Origin: Anaerolineae bacterium
GTDB lineage: Bacteria > Chloroflexota > Anaerolineae > Aggregatilineales > J027
Length of the DNA stretch: 64,000 nt
Direction: 5' to 3'
NCBI GenBank assembly: GCA_019913005.1
Contig: JAIOHL010000355.1
Location: 37,173 to 101,172, forward strand
Each line of letters starts with the position of its first letter. The stretch's first letter is position 1. The position numbers and the translations under genes were made by a program. The notes under the pieces are model-generated. The model did not search any database and had not been told where the DNA came from. It saw nothing but the letters and a program-made list of their open reading frames with translations. Shown in pieces: positions 25,194-35,214 of the stretch.

Positions 25194-28100
25194 ATGGAAG
25201 ACCTAAGCGGTCAGATGATTAAAGGTTATGAATTACATGAGATGATCGGAGCGGGTGGTTTTGGGGCGGTCTATCGTGCCCACCAAGCCATTGTTGACCG
25301 TGAAGTCGCTATCAAGATTATTCTACCCAACTATGCCAGCCAGCCCGATTTTATCCGTCGTTTTGAATCCGAAGCTCAACTGGTCGCCCGGCTAGAACAC
25401 CTGCACATTGTTCCCCTCTACGATTATTGGCGTGACCCCAGCGGGGCCTATTTGATTATGCGCTGGTTGCGAGGGGGCAGTTTGCAGGGACACATCAAAA
25501 AATTTGGGCCGTGGCCCCCGGAACAAGCGGCTCATTTGCTCGATCAGGTTGCGGCAGCATTGATGGTGTCGCATCGTCATCATGTGATTCACCGCGACCT
25601 CAAACCCGCCAACATTTTGCTGGATGAAGATGGCAATGCGTATTTGACCGATTTTGGGATTGCCAAAGACCTCGGAGGGGATGACAGCCGCGAAGATACC
25701 GGGGTGATAGGTTCGCCCGCCTATATGTCGCCAGAGCAAATTCGCAGCGGCCCGATCACCCCCCAGACCGATATTTATGGACTAGGCATGGTGATGTATG
25801 AGGTCTTGACGGGGGAGCAACCGTTTGCGGGCACGACTGCCTCCGATTTAATCATCAAACAACTTGGGCACGCCCTACCTGAATTACGCGAACTTCGAAC
25901 CGACTTACCCGGTGATCTGAATCGCGTGCTGCAAAAAGCCACCGCCAAAGACCCCCATGAGCGTTACCTTGATGCCCTTGCCTTTGCTAAGGATTTTCGC
26001 CACGCCATTGGGGAAAAATCGCGTGCAGGCGAGCCGGGAACATGGATAGATGTAGACAGCGGCGATGAAATTTTCATCTCGATTAGTGATGCCACCACCC
26101 GTCTGCAAATTACGGGGGAAATGCTGGGTATCACCATCCCGCTGGAAATCGGTAATCCCTATAAAGGACTACGCGCCTTCCAAGAAGCCGATGCTGATGA
26201 CTTCTTTGGTCGTGAAATTCTCGTCCAACATTTGATACACCGCCTTAATGAAAAACATCCATTGGCCCATTTTCTGGCGGTGGTCGGGCCAAGCGGTAGT
26301 GGAAAATCTAGTGTCGTCAAAGCAGGGGTGCTGCCTGCCCTGCGTAAAAATGCGATTCCGGGTTCAAGTCGCTGGTTTGTGTCCGAAATGACCCCCAGCA
26401 CTGATCCTATCAGTGAACTCGAAACGGCCCTATTATGCATCGCGCCCCAACCGCCAGATGATATGACCCAGCGCCTGCGGGCCACCCCGAATGGATTGCT
26501 TGAACTGCTGCCGGAAGTGCTGCCGGATTACCCCAACTGCGATTTTCTGCTGGTGATTGACCAATTTGAAGAAATGTTTACGCAGGTCGAACACGAGTCC
26601 ACACGCGCCCATTTTCTGGAAAGCCTGCGGATTGCCACCAGCACCACCAATATCCCTTTCCGCGTCATTATCACCCTACGCGCCGATTTTTATGACCGCC
26701 CCCTGCTCTATCCTGATTTTGGCGGATTGATGCGGGAACGGACGGAGGTTGTATTACCTCTTTCGGCAGAAGAATTGGAGCGGGCGATTGCTGGTCCGGC
26801 GGAACGGGTGGGCATGACGGTTGAACCTGCCCTGATTGCAGGCGTGATTGCCGATGTGCGCGAGGAACCCGGTGCGTTGCCCTTGCTGCAATATGCGCTA
26901 ACGGAAGTTTTTGAACGAAGGGAAGGTAAAAACCTAACCCTCGACGCCTATCATTCCAGCGGCGGGGCGTTGGGAGCATTGGCCCGTCGGGCTGAAGACC
27001 TGTTTGTGGATATGCCGGATGATGAACGGCAGGCCACCCGCCAATTGTTTATGCGTCTCGTCACATTGGGCGAAGGTACGGAGGATACCCGCCGTCGCGC
27101 ACGTTGGGCCGAAATGATTTCGATGTCGGGTGATTCCCAATTAGTGCGACGTGTCTTGGATAAATTTGGCAAGTTCCGCCTATTTACTTTCGACAATGAC
27201 CCACAGACCCGTGAACCTACGGTTGAGGTCGCGCATGAAGCCCTGATTCGCCAGTGGTGGCGGTTACGGGAATGGTTGGATGACAGCCGTGAAGATTTGC
27301 GGATGCAGCGTCGGCTGACCAGTGCCACCGAAGAATGGATGAATCAGAAGAAAGATCCCAGTTTTCTTGCCGGCGGGGTACGCTTGCAGCAGTTTGAGGC
27401 GCTTGCCAGCAGTGGACGGTTGGCATTGACCCAGCAGGAAAGAGAATACATTCAGTCCAGCGTGGTCGAGCATCAGCGTCAAATCGAGACCGAAAAAGCC
27501 CGCCAAGAACGCGAACTGGCCCTCGTCAAACAGGGCCGGGATCGCCTGCAGGTGCTGTTGGTTGGCGCGAGTATCGCCGCCGTTGTCACCCTAATATTGG
27601 CGATTTTCGCCTTTAATCAACGCAGTGTCGCCCGTGACAATGAAGCGCAGGCCAAATCTAACGAGCAACGAGCTGTCTCGGAATCGAATTTGCGTGCCAC
27701 CGCCCAAGCCGAGACACAGATCGAACGTGACCAAGCTCTTGCCAATGAATCACGCCTGCTCTCGAATTTATCGTTGCAGCAGTTAACGGTTGATCCAGTG
27801 GCAGCCCTCAATCTATCGTTACGCGCTTTACCAAGTGTTTCGACACCCCGCCCCTACGTACCCCAAGCTGAATTTGCCCTCACCCGCGCTCTGCAATCCA
27901 GCATGGAGCGTACCTATCTACAAGCCTTTGATGGTTCGATTCGGGAGGTGGCGTTTGATGAGGGGCAAATCGCAGTAGGCGGTAGCAAGCTCATCACCGT
28001 AAACGACAATCTGGATACTGATTTAGTCGTCCCACTAAATGACCATACCCGCACTGTGCAGGGGGTCGAATGGGGGGTCAATCACCAACTATTGAGTTAT

Positions 28101-30122
28101 GACGACCAAACCGTGCGTGTCTGGCACGATGGGGCACTTATCAACACCTATACCGCCGACCAGCAGGTTTTATGCGCGACATGGCAGCCCAATACTGAAG
28201 TGATTGCCATCTGTGTTAGTCAGCTATTGTTCCTGTGGACACCTGCCACCGATACCGTCGCGGACGTGCATCTGTTTAACGCTCCTATCCAAGTCGACAC
28301 CGCTCAATGGTCGCCGGATGGTCGTTGGTTGGCGGCATGGGACAGCACCACACCGGGAGCCGCTCCTAGCACAGTCATGATTTGGGACAGCCAAACTGGG
28401 GAAGTGGTCATCGAGAACAACACCATCCACACCAATACCATCAACGCCGCCGCATGGTCGCCGGATAGTCAATTTTTTGTGACCGTCTCCGCTGATTTCA
28501 CCGCACAAATTTGGCAACCCGATGCTGATCCGGTGGCGCTGTCAGGCCATATGGGAAATATTGTCGGGGTGCGCTTTTTGGATGATACCCGCTTCATGAC
28601 ATGGGGCGAAGATGGCACGGCACGATTGTGGAATACCTCCGGGGAAGCACTCGCCACATTCGGCGGTGGGTCGGTTGCCATTAACGCGGTTTATCCTTCA
28701 CCGGACGGCAGCAAAATATTGTTGGCTCTGAATGATGGTACAGGCGAAATTTGGGATGTGACATCGGTAACTCTGGTGACAGCCCTGCGTGATTTATCAA
28801 GTGTGATTCAAGCGGCAGTTTGGCGCGATGAAAATACCCTCGCTACGGGGAATGCCGATTCCCAAATCCGGATTTGGGATACCAGCACCGGACGGCAAAT
28901 CAATACGCTGTTGGGGCATCAAAGCCGACTGGTCGGATTGCGCTGGTTAGACAATCAGCAGTTGCAAAGCTATAGCCAAGATGGGTCACTACGCATTTGG
29001 CAGGTCTATGATGCCAACGACATTCTACAGGGGCGTGGCATTGATTTTGTGCTGGCAGGTCACACCAATCGTATTGAAAACGCGAGGTGGCTGGACGACA
29101 ACACGATTATCAGCAGTGGGCGTGATGGCACAGCCCGAAAGTGGTCGTTGGATACTGGCACGAGTATGGTCTTGGAAAATGAACCTAGTGATGCACGTAC
29201 CCTCGTGTGGAGTCCCGACGCCACCCGTATTTTGGCTTATGTACCGGATGGGGATGGCAGTATATGGGATTTAGCCTCACAGACTAGCCTCTTGGATGTC
29301 CCCGGCCCGATCTTTAATGCGTTTTGGTTGAATGAAGGGCTTTTGATTACGCGCTCGACTGGCGAAACCATCCTCATCAATCCTGACGATGGGCAGCGCA
29401 TCGTCGGCTTGGAAGGCCACACTGCCCCGGTGAATGATGCCCAAGTCTACGGCACAATCCTTGCCACTGCCGGAGCCGACAGCGTGATCTACCTGTGGGA
29501 TTTGTCGCAGGCCAATGGGGAACTCATCACCCCCATGCTGTCCATGTCTACCGATGACCGCCAACCTGTGCGGTTGCAATGGAGCACCGACGGGGCACGT
29601 CTATTGAGTGGCGGCTTTAATGGGGATGTGCGCCTGTGGGATGCCAAAACAGGTGAGGTGTTGCTGTTCCTCACCGAAAATCAGGAGTTCCCAGCCCGTA
29701 GTGTGCGTTTTAGCCCCGATGAGCAATACATCGCCGCGCCTGTTGGGGAAGCTGTGTTTGTTTGGAATATGGCAGGTGAGCTTATCTGGCAAACCAATGC
29801 CCATAATGATTCAGTGTTGGGGTTGGATTGGTATCAAAACGGCGACACTCTCCGTCTCCTAACATGGGGCGCAGATGGCACGGCCCGTCTCTGGGATTTC
29901 CCATCTGGCGTGGAAGTGCTGCGATTGACCGATACCGATGGCATTAGCGAGGCCGGGTTTAACAGCACAGGTACACAAATCATGACCGCCGGACGGAGTG
30001 GCACGATTTTGGTGTGGCAGGCATGGCCCAATGTGGAGGCTGCGATTGCCGATGCCGAATCTTGTTGTCGCACCCGTCCATTATCCGAAGAACAAAAGGC
30101 CGCTTTCAATATCGCAGAGTAA
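25194..30122 (+). CDS. Ser/Thr kinase - nSTAND NTPase - WD40 receptor-like protein
   Basis: A 1,642-residue multidomain protein. Residues 12-275 form an active-looking kinase: P-loop GAGGFGAVY, Lys41, HRDLKPAN near 133, DFG near 153 and SPAYMSPEQ. From ~322 a nSTAND1-type NTPase begins (NPYKGLRAFQEADADDFFGR), with Walker A GPSGSGKSS near 365 and Walker B LLVIDQFEE near 452. A membrane helix lies at ~787-807, followed by a heptad-like stretch. Residues ~900-1620 are WD40 repeats (recurrent IWD/LWD ends). STAND proteins act as switches: a ligand sensed by repeats triggers NTP-driven oligomerisation and an effector, here presumably the kinase. The trigger and substrates are unknown. A small gene follows 6 nt later. 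Confidence 0.93.
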   Translation: MEDLSGQMIKGYELHEMIGAGGFGAVYRAHQAIVDREVAIKIILPNYASQPDFIRRFESEAQLVARLEHLHIVPLYDYWRDPSGAYLIMRWLRGGSLQGHIKKFGPWPPEQAAHLLDQVAAALMVSHRHHVIHRDLKPANILLDEDGNAYLTDFGIAKDLGGDDSREDTGVIGSPAYMSPEQIRSGPITPQTDIYGLGMVMYEVLTGEQPFAGTTASDLIIKQLGHALPELRELRTDLPGDLNRVLQKATAKDPHERYLDALAFAKDFRHAIGEKSRAGEPGTWIDVDSGDEIFISISDATTRLQITGEMLGITIPLEIGNPYKGLRAFQEADADDFFGREILVQHLIHRLNEKHPLAHFLAVVGPSGSGKSSVVKAGVLPALRKNAIPGSSRWFVSEMTPSTDPISELETALLCIAPQPPDDMTQRLRATPNGLLELLPEVLPDYPNCDFLLVIDQFEEMFTQVEHESTRAHFLESLRIATSTTNIPFRVIITLRADFYDRPLLYPDFGGLMRERTEVVLPLSAEELERAIAGPAERVGMTVEPALIAGVIADVREEPGALPLLQYALTEVFERREGKNLTLDAYHSSGGALGALARRAEDLFVDMPDDERQATRQLFMRLVTLGEGTEDTRRRARWAEMISMSGDSQLVRRVLDKFGKFRLFTFDNDPQTREPTVEVAHEALIRQWWRLREWLDDSREDLRMQRRLTSATEEWMNQKKDPSFLAGGVRLQQFEALASSGRLALTQQEREYIQSSVVEHQRQIETEKARQERELALVKQGRDRLQVLLVGASIAAVVTLILAIFAFNQRSVARDNEAQAKSNEQRAVSESNLRATAQAETQIERDQALANESRLLSNLSLQQLTVDPVAALNLSLRALPSVSTPRPYVPQAEFALTRALQSSMERTYLQAFDGSIREVAFDEGQIAVGGSKLITVNDNLDTDLVVPLNDHTRTVQGVEWGVNHQLLSYDDQTVRVWHDGALINTYTADQQVLCATWQPNTEVIAICVSQLLFLWTPATDTVADVHLFNAPIQVDTAQWSPDGRWLAAWDSTTPGAAPSTVMIWDSQTGEVVIENNTIHTNTINAAAWSPDSQFFVTVSADFTAQIWQPDADPVALSGHMGNIVGVRFLDDTRFMTWGEDGTARLWNTSGEALATFGGGSVAINAVYPSPDGSKILLALNDGTGEIWDVTSVTLVTALRDLSSVIQAAVWRDENTLATGNADSQIRIWDTSTGRQINTLLGHQSRLVGLRWLDNQQLQSYSQDGSLRIWQVYDANDILQGRGIDFVLAGHTNRIENARWLDDNTIISSGRDGTARKWSLDTGTSMVLENEPSDARTLVWSPDATRILAYVPDGDGSIWDLASQTSLLDVPGPIFNAFWLNEGLLITRSTGETILINPDDGQRIVGLEGHTAPVNDAQVYGTILATAGADSVIYLWDLSQANGELITPMLSMSTDDRQPVRLQWSTDGARLLSGGFNGDVRLWDAKTGEVLLFLTENQEFPARSVRFSPDEQYIAAPVGEAVFVWNMAGELIWQTNAHNDSVLGLDWYQNGDTLRLLTWGADGTARLWDFPSGVEVLRLTDTDGISEAGFNSTGTQIMTAGRSGTILVWQAWPNVEAAIADAESCCRTRPLSEEQKAAFNIAE

Positions 30123-30128
30123 TTTCAG

Positions 30129-30653
30129 ATGATTCTCGACTTCGACCTCGATTTGTTCAAGCATCGTCTCGCAGAGACAGTGGCGTGGTGTGTGCCACGC
30201 TTTTCGATGGATGATTTAGAAAACTGTTTACGAACACCGCCTATCTATCCAAAAGGCTACATGTGTTATGACGATATGAATGAAATCGAGAGATTCGCAG
30301 ATATTGTTTTTGCAAAACGAGCAAATGCCATCTCGATAGATACGATTGAAAATATCCAAGATAGCCTCTTGGGTGGGCGACTACTTATCCTTGATTTTCG
30401 TCGAGCAACCGATGATGGGACTTCAAGGCCCGAAACGCATGGGTTCATCAATGGTTGTGACATATCCGCATGGGATAGTTGGGTATATTTAGGGGTTGAA
30501 ATAGGCCGGGAAGACCTTTATCTAATCTCATGGATTCCCCCTGAAATACTTCATATGGTAGATAGTGCCATTCACTATAACGCGACAGAATGTATTCAAT
30601 GGGTAGATAATGCGGATTTCGGATTTGGTTTCTTAGATCTACTCCGTAGTTGA
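30129..30653 (+). CDS. Unknown 174-residue protein downstream of the nSTAND kinase
   Basis: A 174-residue protein not recognised as any family. The start at 30129 lies 6 nt after the kinase stop, so co-transcription is likely. It is soluble, acidic and rich in Asp/Ile/Trp, with no signal or membrane segment. Notable segments are RLLILDFRRATDDGTSRP, HGFINGCDISAWDSWVYLG and WVDNADFGFGFLDLLRS. Base and codon use are visibly more AT-rich (ATA, AGA, TTA codons) than its neighbours, which suggests later arrival. It could be a partner or immunity-type protein of the upstream gene, but that is a guess from position alone. Confidence 0.55.
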   Translation: MILDFDLDLFKHRLAETVAWCVPRFSMDDLENCLRTPPIYPKGYMCYDDMNEIERFADIVFAKRANAISIDTIENIQDSLLGGRLLILDFRRATDDGTSRPETHGFINGCDISAWDSWVYLGVEIGREDLYLISWIPPEILHMVDSAIHYNATECIQWVDNADFGFGFLDLLRS

Positions 30654-30677
30654 ATTGAAAGGTATCAAACAACCAAC

Positions 30678-31862
30678 ATGCGTGAAGCTGTAATCGTTGC
30701 CGGAGCGCGGACTGCTGTCGGCAAATCACACCGGGGGGTCTCCAAAACAGCCCGTCCCGATGACATGGCTGCTACCGTTATTGCCGATTTGCTGCGCCAG
30801 ACCAACGGCAAACTTGACCCCGCCGAGGTGGATGATGTGGTGATCGGCTGTGCCTATCCCGAAAGTTCACAGGGGTTGAATTTTGCCCGGATTATCGCAC
30901 TGCGGGCAGGCTTACCCGTGCATGTAGCAGGACTAACGGTCAATCGGTTTTGTGCCAGCGGCCTGCAAACCATCGCCCAATCCGCCGAACGCATTATTGC
31001 CAATGGCGCGGATGTGATTATCGCAGGCGGGGCGGAATCCATGTCGCTGATTGTACGCGGCGGCACACGTCGCAGCCCTAATCCCTATCTGGCCGAACAT
31101 GAACCGGGGACGTATATCAACATGGGGCTGACAGCCGAAAATGTGGCGGATGAATTCAAGGTGAGCCGCGAAGATATGGACGAATTCGCCGTGCAGAGTC
31201 ATCAAAAAGCCGCCCATGCGTTGGACGCCGGATATTTTGCTGAGGAGATTGTGCCATTTGAATTTGAGGAAACGGTTATTGGCAAGGATGGTCGCCCGCA
31301 AACCTTCACCAAAGTGCTAAAAGAAGACGAACACCTGCGCCGCGATACGACCTTACAGGGGTTGGCGAAACTACCTCCAGCCTTTAAAGAAGGGGGACGG
31401 GTCACGGCAGGCAATTCCAGCCCACTCAGCGATGGTGCGGCGGCAGTCATCATTATGGAGGCCAACAAAGCCGCCCAATTGGGATTAACCCCGCTGGCTC
31501 GATTTGTCGGGTTTAGTGTGGCAGGGGTGCGACCTGAAGTGATGGGGATTGGGCCGATTGAAACGATTCCAAAAGTTCTCAAACGCACAGGTATTCATCA
31601 GGACGACCTTGATCTGATTGAGTTAAATGAAGCCTTTGCCGCCCAATCTCTAGCCATTATTCGCCATCTGGAAATCGATCCGTCCAAAATTAATGTCAAT
31701 GGCGGGGCAATTGCGTTGGGGCATCCGCTTGGCTGTACGGGGGCAAAATTGACTGTGCAGCTTATCAATGAGATGAAACGGCGCGATTCCAAATATGGCA
31801 TGGTGACGATGTGTATCGGTGGCGGTCAGGGCGCGGCGGGGATTTTTGAGAATTTGAACTAA
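30678..31862 (+). CDS. Thiolase (acetyl-CoA C-acyltransferase)
   Basis: A 394-residue thiolase. The nucleophile Cys92 is in VNRFCASGLQTIAQ. C-terminal motifs NGGAIALGHPLGCTGAKL (catalytic His) and MCIGGGQGAAGIF (second Cys) are intact. It cleaves 3-oxoacyl-CoA with CoA in beta-oxidation. Next to the paa genes it could release acetyl-CoA from 3-oxoadipyl-CoA and its precursor, the PaaJ role, but sequence alone does not separate this from general fatty-acid thiolases. The ribosome site is weak (AAAGG, 15 nt before the ATG). A terminator follows, so it is transcribed apart from the paa genes. Confidence 0.92.
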   Translation: MREAVIVAGARTAVGKSHRGVSKTARPDDMAATVIADLLRQTNGKLDPAEVDDVVIGCAYPESSQGLNFARIIALRAGLPVHVAGLTVNRFCASGLQTIAQSAERIIANGADVIIAGGAESMSLIVRGGTRRSPNPYLAEHEPGTYINMGLTAENVADEFKVSREDMDEFAVQSHQKAAHALDAGYFAEEIVPFEFEETVIGKDGRPQTFTKVLKEDEHLRRDTTLQGLAKLPPAFKEGGRVTAGNSSPLSDGAAAVIIMEANKAAQLGLTPLARFVGFSVAGVRPEVMGIGPIETIPKVLKRTGIHQDDLDLIELNEAFAAQSLAIIRHLEIDPSKINVNGGAIALGHPLGCTGAKLTVQLINEMKRRDSKYGMVTMCIGGGQGAAGIFENLN

Positions 31863-31882
31863 CCATAACACGGCATATTCAG

Positions 31883-31920
31883 AAGTGGGATATTTTTGAA
31901 CGTTCCACTTTTTTGTTTTT
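31883..31920 (+). terminator. Rho-independent terminator after thiolase
   Basis: AAGTGGGA (31883-31890) pairs with TTCCACTT (31903-31910), one G-T wobble, and is followed by a T-rich tract TTTTTTGTTTTT. It separates thiolase from the crotonase-paa operon. Confidence 0.8.
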
Positions 31921-32016
31921 AAGGAAATTTGACCAAACACGCTATACTATATTTGAATAGTGGGTAGTGCATTTAATTTTTGGCAACCCAAAAGCTAGAG
32001 GGGTTAACTTTCGCAA

Positions 32017-32916
32017 ATGGCTGACCGTACCTTTGTCGGCAAAGACGCCGACTCTTTTCAGTTTGAAAATATCCTCTATGAAAAGCGTGACCGTCGCGCC
32101 ACCATCACCTTTAACCGTCCAAAAGTTCTCAATGCCGTCAATTATGGCATCCTCAGCGAATTGAATATCGCGCTCAAAGATGCCGCGTGGGATGATGAAA
32201 TTGGTGTCGTGGTGCTGACCGGAGCAGGCGAACGCGCTTTTTGCACCGGGGCGGATTTAAATGAGCAGAAGCAGTTTATCCAGCGCCCCCGCGATTATTA
32301 CAAATGGATGGGTGAATTTATCGAGGTGCATGAACGCCTACGCAATCTCGGCAAACCCACCCTCGCCCGTCTGAATGGGATTGTGGTCGGCGGTGGGAAT
32401 GAATTTAACCTGAGCTGTGATCTAGCCGTTGCCGCCGATGATATTTACATCCGGCACGTGGGCACGAGTCATGGGAGTGTGCCATTAGCCGGGGCAACTC
32501 AATTTTTGCCGCTGATGGTAGGGGAACGCCGCGCCCGTGAAATCCTACTATTGAATGAAGAAATCCCGGCGCAAAAAGCCTGTGAATGGGGCTTGGTCAA
32601 TTGGGTCGTACCGCGTAGCGAACTGGATGCCAAAGTAGATGAAATCGTGAACAAACTGCTGGCGAAATTCCCCGAAAAAACCCGCTATACCAAGCAGCAG
32701 TTAAATTTCTGGCGTGATCTCAGTTGGCATTTGACCATTGGGCATGGGCGGGATTGGTTAGCCATCCACAATACCAGCCCCGAAACATGGGAAGGCGTGC
32801 AAGCCTTTGCCGAAAAACGTCAACCTGATTATGATGAAATCCGTCGCCGTTGGGCCGAAGATGACGCGCCGGAGTGGTTAGGTGGTGATATTCCCGATGC
32901 AACCGATGAATTATAG
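32017..32916 (+). CDS. Crotonase-family enoyl-CoA hydratase/isomerase (first gene of paa operon)
   Basis: A 299-residue crotonase. ATG 32017 follows GAGGGG. The CoA-binding and oxyanion-hole elements are present (ERAFCTGADLNEQ and GIVVGGGNEFNLSCDLAVAAD). The second acidic residue region differs from classical hydratases (RHVGTSHGSVPLAGATQFLP), resembling ring-hydrolysing or isomerase-type crotonases such as BadI- or Oah-like enzymes. The C-terminal ~45 residues are longer than in fatty-acid hydratases. Directly in front of paaA (18 nt gap), it may act on the ring-1,2-epoxide or oxepin-CoA product, but the exact reaction cannot be fixed here. A -10-like TATACT lies at 31943-31948. Confidence 0.85.
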   Translation: MADRTFVGKDADSFQFENILYEKRDRRATITFNRPKVLNAVNYGILSELNIALKDAAWDDEIGVVVLTGAGERAFCTGADLNEQKQFIQRPRDYYKWMGEFIEVHERLRNLGKPTLARLNGIVVGGGNEFNLSCDLAVAADDIYIRHVGTSHGSVPLAGATQFLPLMVGERRAREILLLNEEIPAQKACEWGLVNWVVPRSELDAKVDEIVNKLLAKFPEKTRYTKQQLNFWRDLSWHLTIGHGRDWLAIHNTSPETWEGVQAFAEKRQPDYDEIRRRWAEDDAPEWLGGDIPDATDEL

Positions 32917-32934
32917 AAGAATTGGGAGGCAGCC

Positions 32935-33897
32935 ATGTACGGCGCAACAGTAGACCCGATTGAGGATATTCGTAGCGACGAGGAAAAATTAGCCGAATTT
33001 GAAGCCAGAATCGCACGCGGGGAAAAAATCGAGCCGGGGGATTGGATGCCGGAGGAATACCGCCGCCAACTCATCCGCATGATTTCCCAACATGCCCACA
33101 GCGAAGTGGTCGGGATGCTACCCGAAGGCGCATTTATCACCCGTGCCCCCAACCTGCGCCGCAAACTGATTCTGATCGCCAAAGTACAAGATGAAGGCGG
33201 GCATGGGCAATATCTCTATCATGCCGCCGAAACATTGGGAGCAACCCGCGAAGAAATGCTAGAGGCGCTGCTTTCCGGCAAGGCGAAATATTCCAGCATT
33301 TTCAACTACCCCACCCTTTCATGGGCCGATATGGGGGCGATTGGCTGGTTAGTGGACGGCGCGGCAATTCTTAATCAGACCATGCTGGCGAAATGCTCGT
33401 ATGGCCCCTATGCGCGGGCAATGGTGCGGATTTGTGCCGAGGAAAATTTCCACCGCCGACAGGGGCAGGATATTGTGATTACCCTTGCGCTGGGCACTCC
33501 CGAACAAAAAGCGATGATGCAGGATTCGATTAACCGCTGGTGGTGGCCTACGCTCATGATGTTTGGCCCCCATGATACCGATTCGCCCAACAGCGCCGTG
33601 TTGATTCGCTGGGGTATCAAAACCAAGACCAACGATGAACTCCGCCAGTCGTTTGTTGACCAGACCGCCCCGGAATTGATGGCACTTGGCTTGACTATCC
33701 CCGACCCCAATTTGTACTATGACGAAACCAGCGGGCATTGGCATTTTGGCGAAATTGATTGGGATGAGTTTTGGAATGTGGTCAAAGGCAATGGCCCATG
33801 CAACGCGGAACGGATGGCAACCCGTCGCCAAGCGCATGAGGATGGATTATGGGTACGCGAGGCAATGGCGGCTTATGCGGAGAAAGATCAATCATGA
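32935..33897 (+). CDS. paaA: 1,2-phenylacetyl-CoA epoxidase, catalytic subunit PaaA
   Basis: The 320-residue catalytic alpha subunit of the diiron multicomponent monooxygenase that epoxidises the aromatic ring of phenylacetyl-CoA. Two diiron-ligand helices are visible: [18 protein letters not shown] and [15 protein letters not shown]. Length and motifs are normal for PaaA (about 310-330). GGGAGG precedes the ATG at 32935. The gene overlaps paaB by 4 nt (ATGA). The reductase subunit PaaE, which supplies electrons, is not in the window, nor are PaaK ligase and PaaZ. Confidence 0.96.
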   Translation: MYGATVDPIEDIRSDEEKLAEFEARIARGEKIEPGDWMPEEYRRQLIRMISQHAHSEVVGMLPEGAFITRAPNLRRKLILIAKVQDEGGHGQYLYHAAETLGATREEMLEALLSGKAKYSSIFNYPTLSWADMGAIGWLVDGAAILNQTMLAKCSYGPYARAMVRICAEENFHRRQGQDIVITLALGTPEQKAMMQDSINRWWWPTLMMFGPHDTDSPNSAVLIRWGIKTKTNDELRQSFVDQTAPELMALGLTIPDPNLYYDETSGHWHFGEIDWDEFWNVVKGNGPCNAERMATRRQAHEDGLWVREAMAAYAEKDQS

Positions 33898-34445
33898 CCG
33901 ATACCCAGTGGCCCCGTTACATGGTGCTGCATCAGGAGCAGGATAATAAACCCCATCAACATGCCGGAACAGTTCATGCCCCCGATGCGGAGATGGCCCT
34001 GCTAAATGCGCGGGATGTGTTTGTGCGTCGCCCCGATTGTGTCAGTCTGTGGGTGGTGCGGGCCGACCTCATTTTTACGCGCACCCAAGAGGAATTGGCC
34101 CTGCACCCCGATTGGCTGGGAAATATTCAGGCAGCGGGCGTCCCCACCGAAATCTATTATGTATTTGCCAAGCGGACACAAAAAGGCCAATTTTCGCACG
34201 TCGGTGAAGTCGAGGCCGAAAATCCAGCCCACGCGCTGAAAATGGCCTTGCAACAATATCCTGCTGTAGATGGACTTGTATGGTGGGTTTTTCCCGCGAA
34301 GGCCGTTTTGAAATCCACCCCCGATGATATTGAAGCGATGTTTGCCCCGGCAGCGGTCAAGGATTTCCGCGATCAAGCCAACTTCCATGCCTTGTCCGTG
34401 CTGCGAAAATTGATGCGAAAACAGGAGACTTCGAATGAACCCTGA
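33894..34445 (+). CDS. paaB: 1,2-phenylacetyl-CoA epoxidase subunit PaaB, tandem-domain form
   Basis: A 183-residue PaaB. ATG 33894 overlaps the paaA stop; the frame upstream to 33849 lies within paaA. PaaB is a small structural subunit, about 95 residues in E. coli. Here two PaaB-like units follow one another: residues ~6-65 ([20 protein letters not shown] ... [10 protein letters not shown]) and ~85-175 ([20 protein letters not shown] ... [12 protein letters not shown]). Each has the H-x-G-x-x-x-A start and the WV-type strand. The gene overlaps paaC by 11 nt. The duplication may alter the symmetry of the PaaABC assembly. Confidence 0.9.
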   Translation: MTDTQWPRYMVLHQEQDNKPHQHAGTVHAPDAEMALLNARDVFVRRPDCVSLWVVRADLIFTRTQEELALHPDWLGNIQAAGVPTEIYYVFAKRTQKGQFSHVGEVEAENPAHALKMALQQYPAVDGLVWWVFPAKAVLKSTPDDIEAMFAPAAVKDFRDQANFHALSVLRKLMRKQETSNEP

Positions 34446-35214
34446 ATTGAAGCAGGCATTGGTAGATTATTTGCTGGCGATGGCCGATGATGAGTTAATT
34501 TTGGGTCATCGCAATTCAGAGTGGTGTGGGCACGCCCCCATTTTGGAAGAGGACATTGCCTTCGCCAATATCGCGCTTGATGAAATCGGGCACGCGATTG
34601 TGTGGTATGAATTGGCGGCGGATGTATTGGGGGAAGAACGCGACACTTATGCCAATCGCATGGTCTATTTTCGGGACGCCCCTGATTACCGAAACGCCCA
34701 AATGGTCGAACTCCCCAAAGGTGATTGGGCGTTTACCATGCTGCGCCAGTATCTATTCGATCAATTTGAAATGGTACGACTCGAAAAATTAACTCAAAGC
34801 AGTTATACCCCCCTTGCCGAAGCCGCTGCCAAAATTTGTACGGAGGAAATTTACCATTTGCGCCACACGCAAGCATGGGTACGCCGCTTGGGATTGGGTA
34901 CGGAGGAAAGCAATCGTCGGATGCAAACGGCTCTAAATGAGCTAATGCGTTACTATGAACAACTTTTCTCGCCAAGCCTAGCCGATACATTACTCTTTGA
35001 GGCTAATATAGTACCCTTCCAAACAGAGTTAATGGTTCACACCCTTGAACTAATCGTACCGTTTTTAGTTGAAGCAAACCTCATCCCACCCCGGGGTTCA
35101 AATTTTGTCGGGCCGAATGATGTAATTTACCGACATGAGCACACCGAACATCTCAACGATTTGTTGAGTAATTTACAACAGGTAGCGCGTCTTGACCCAA
35201 TGGCGAAATGGTAG
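34435..35214 (+). CDS. paaC: 1,2-phenylacetyl-CoA epoxidase subunit PaaC
   Basis: The 259-residue structural partner of PaaA, a ferritin-fold relative that has lost the diiron chemistry. The family segment DDELILGHRNSEWCGHAPIL, the ANIALDEIGHAIVWYELAAD helix and ICTEEIYHLRHTQAWVRRLG are clear. The ATG lies inside the end of paaB, and the stop overlaps the start of paaD by 7 nt, indicating tight translation coupling and fixed stoichiometry. Length is normal for the family. Confidence 0.95.
   Translation: MNPELKQALVDYLLAMADDELILGHRNSEWCGHAPILEEDIAFANIALDEIGHAIVWYELAADVLGEERDTYANRMVYFRDAPDYRNAQMVELPKGDWAFTMLRQYLFDQFEMVRLEKLTQSSYTPLAEAAAKICTEEIYHLRHTQAWVRRLGLGTEESNRRMQTALNELMRYYEQLFSPSLADTLLFEANIVPFQTELMVHTLELIVPFLVEANLIPPRGSNFVGPNDVIYRHEHTEHLNDLLSNLQQVARLDPMAKW

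Noticed and set aside
28000..30000. Repeated DNA patterns in the WD40 region
   Set aside because: The similarity is at protein level (WD40 blades) and not a DNA tandem repeat.
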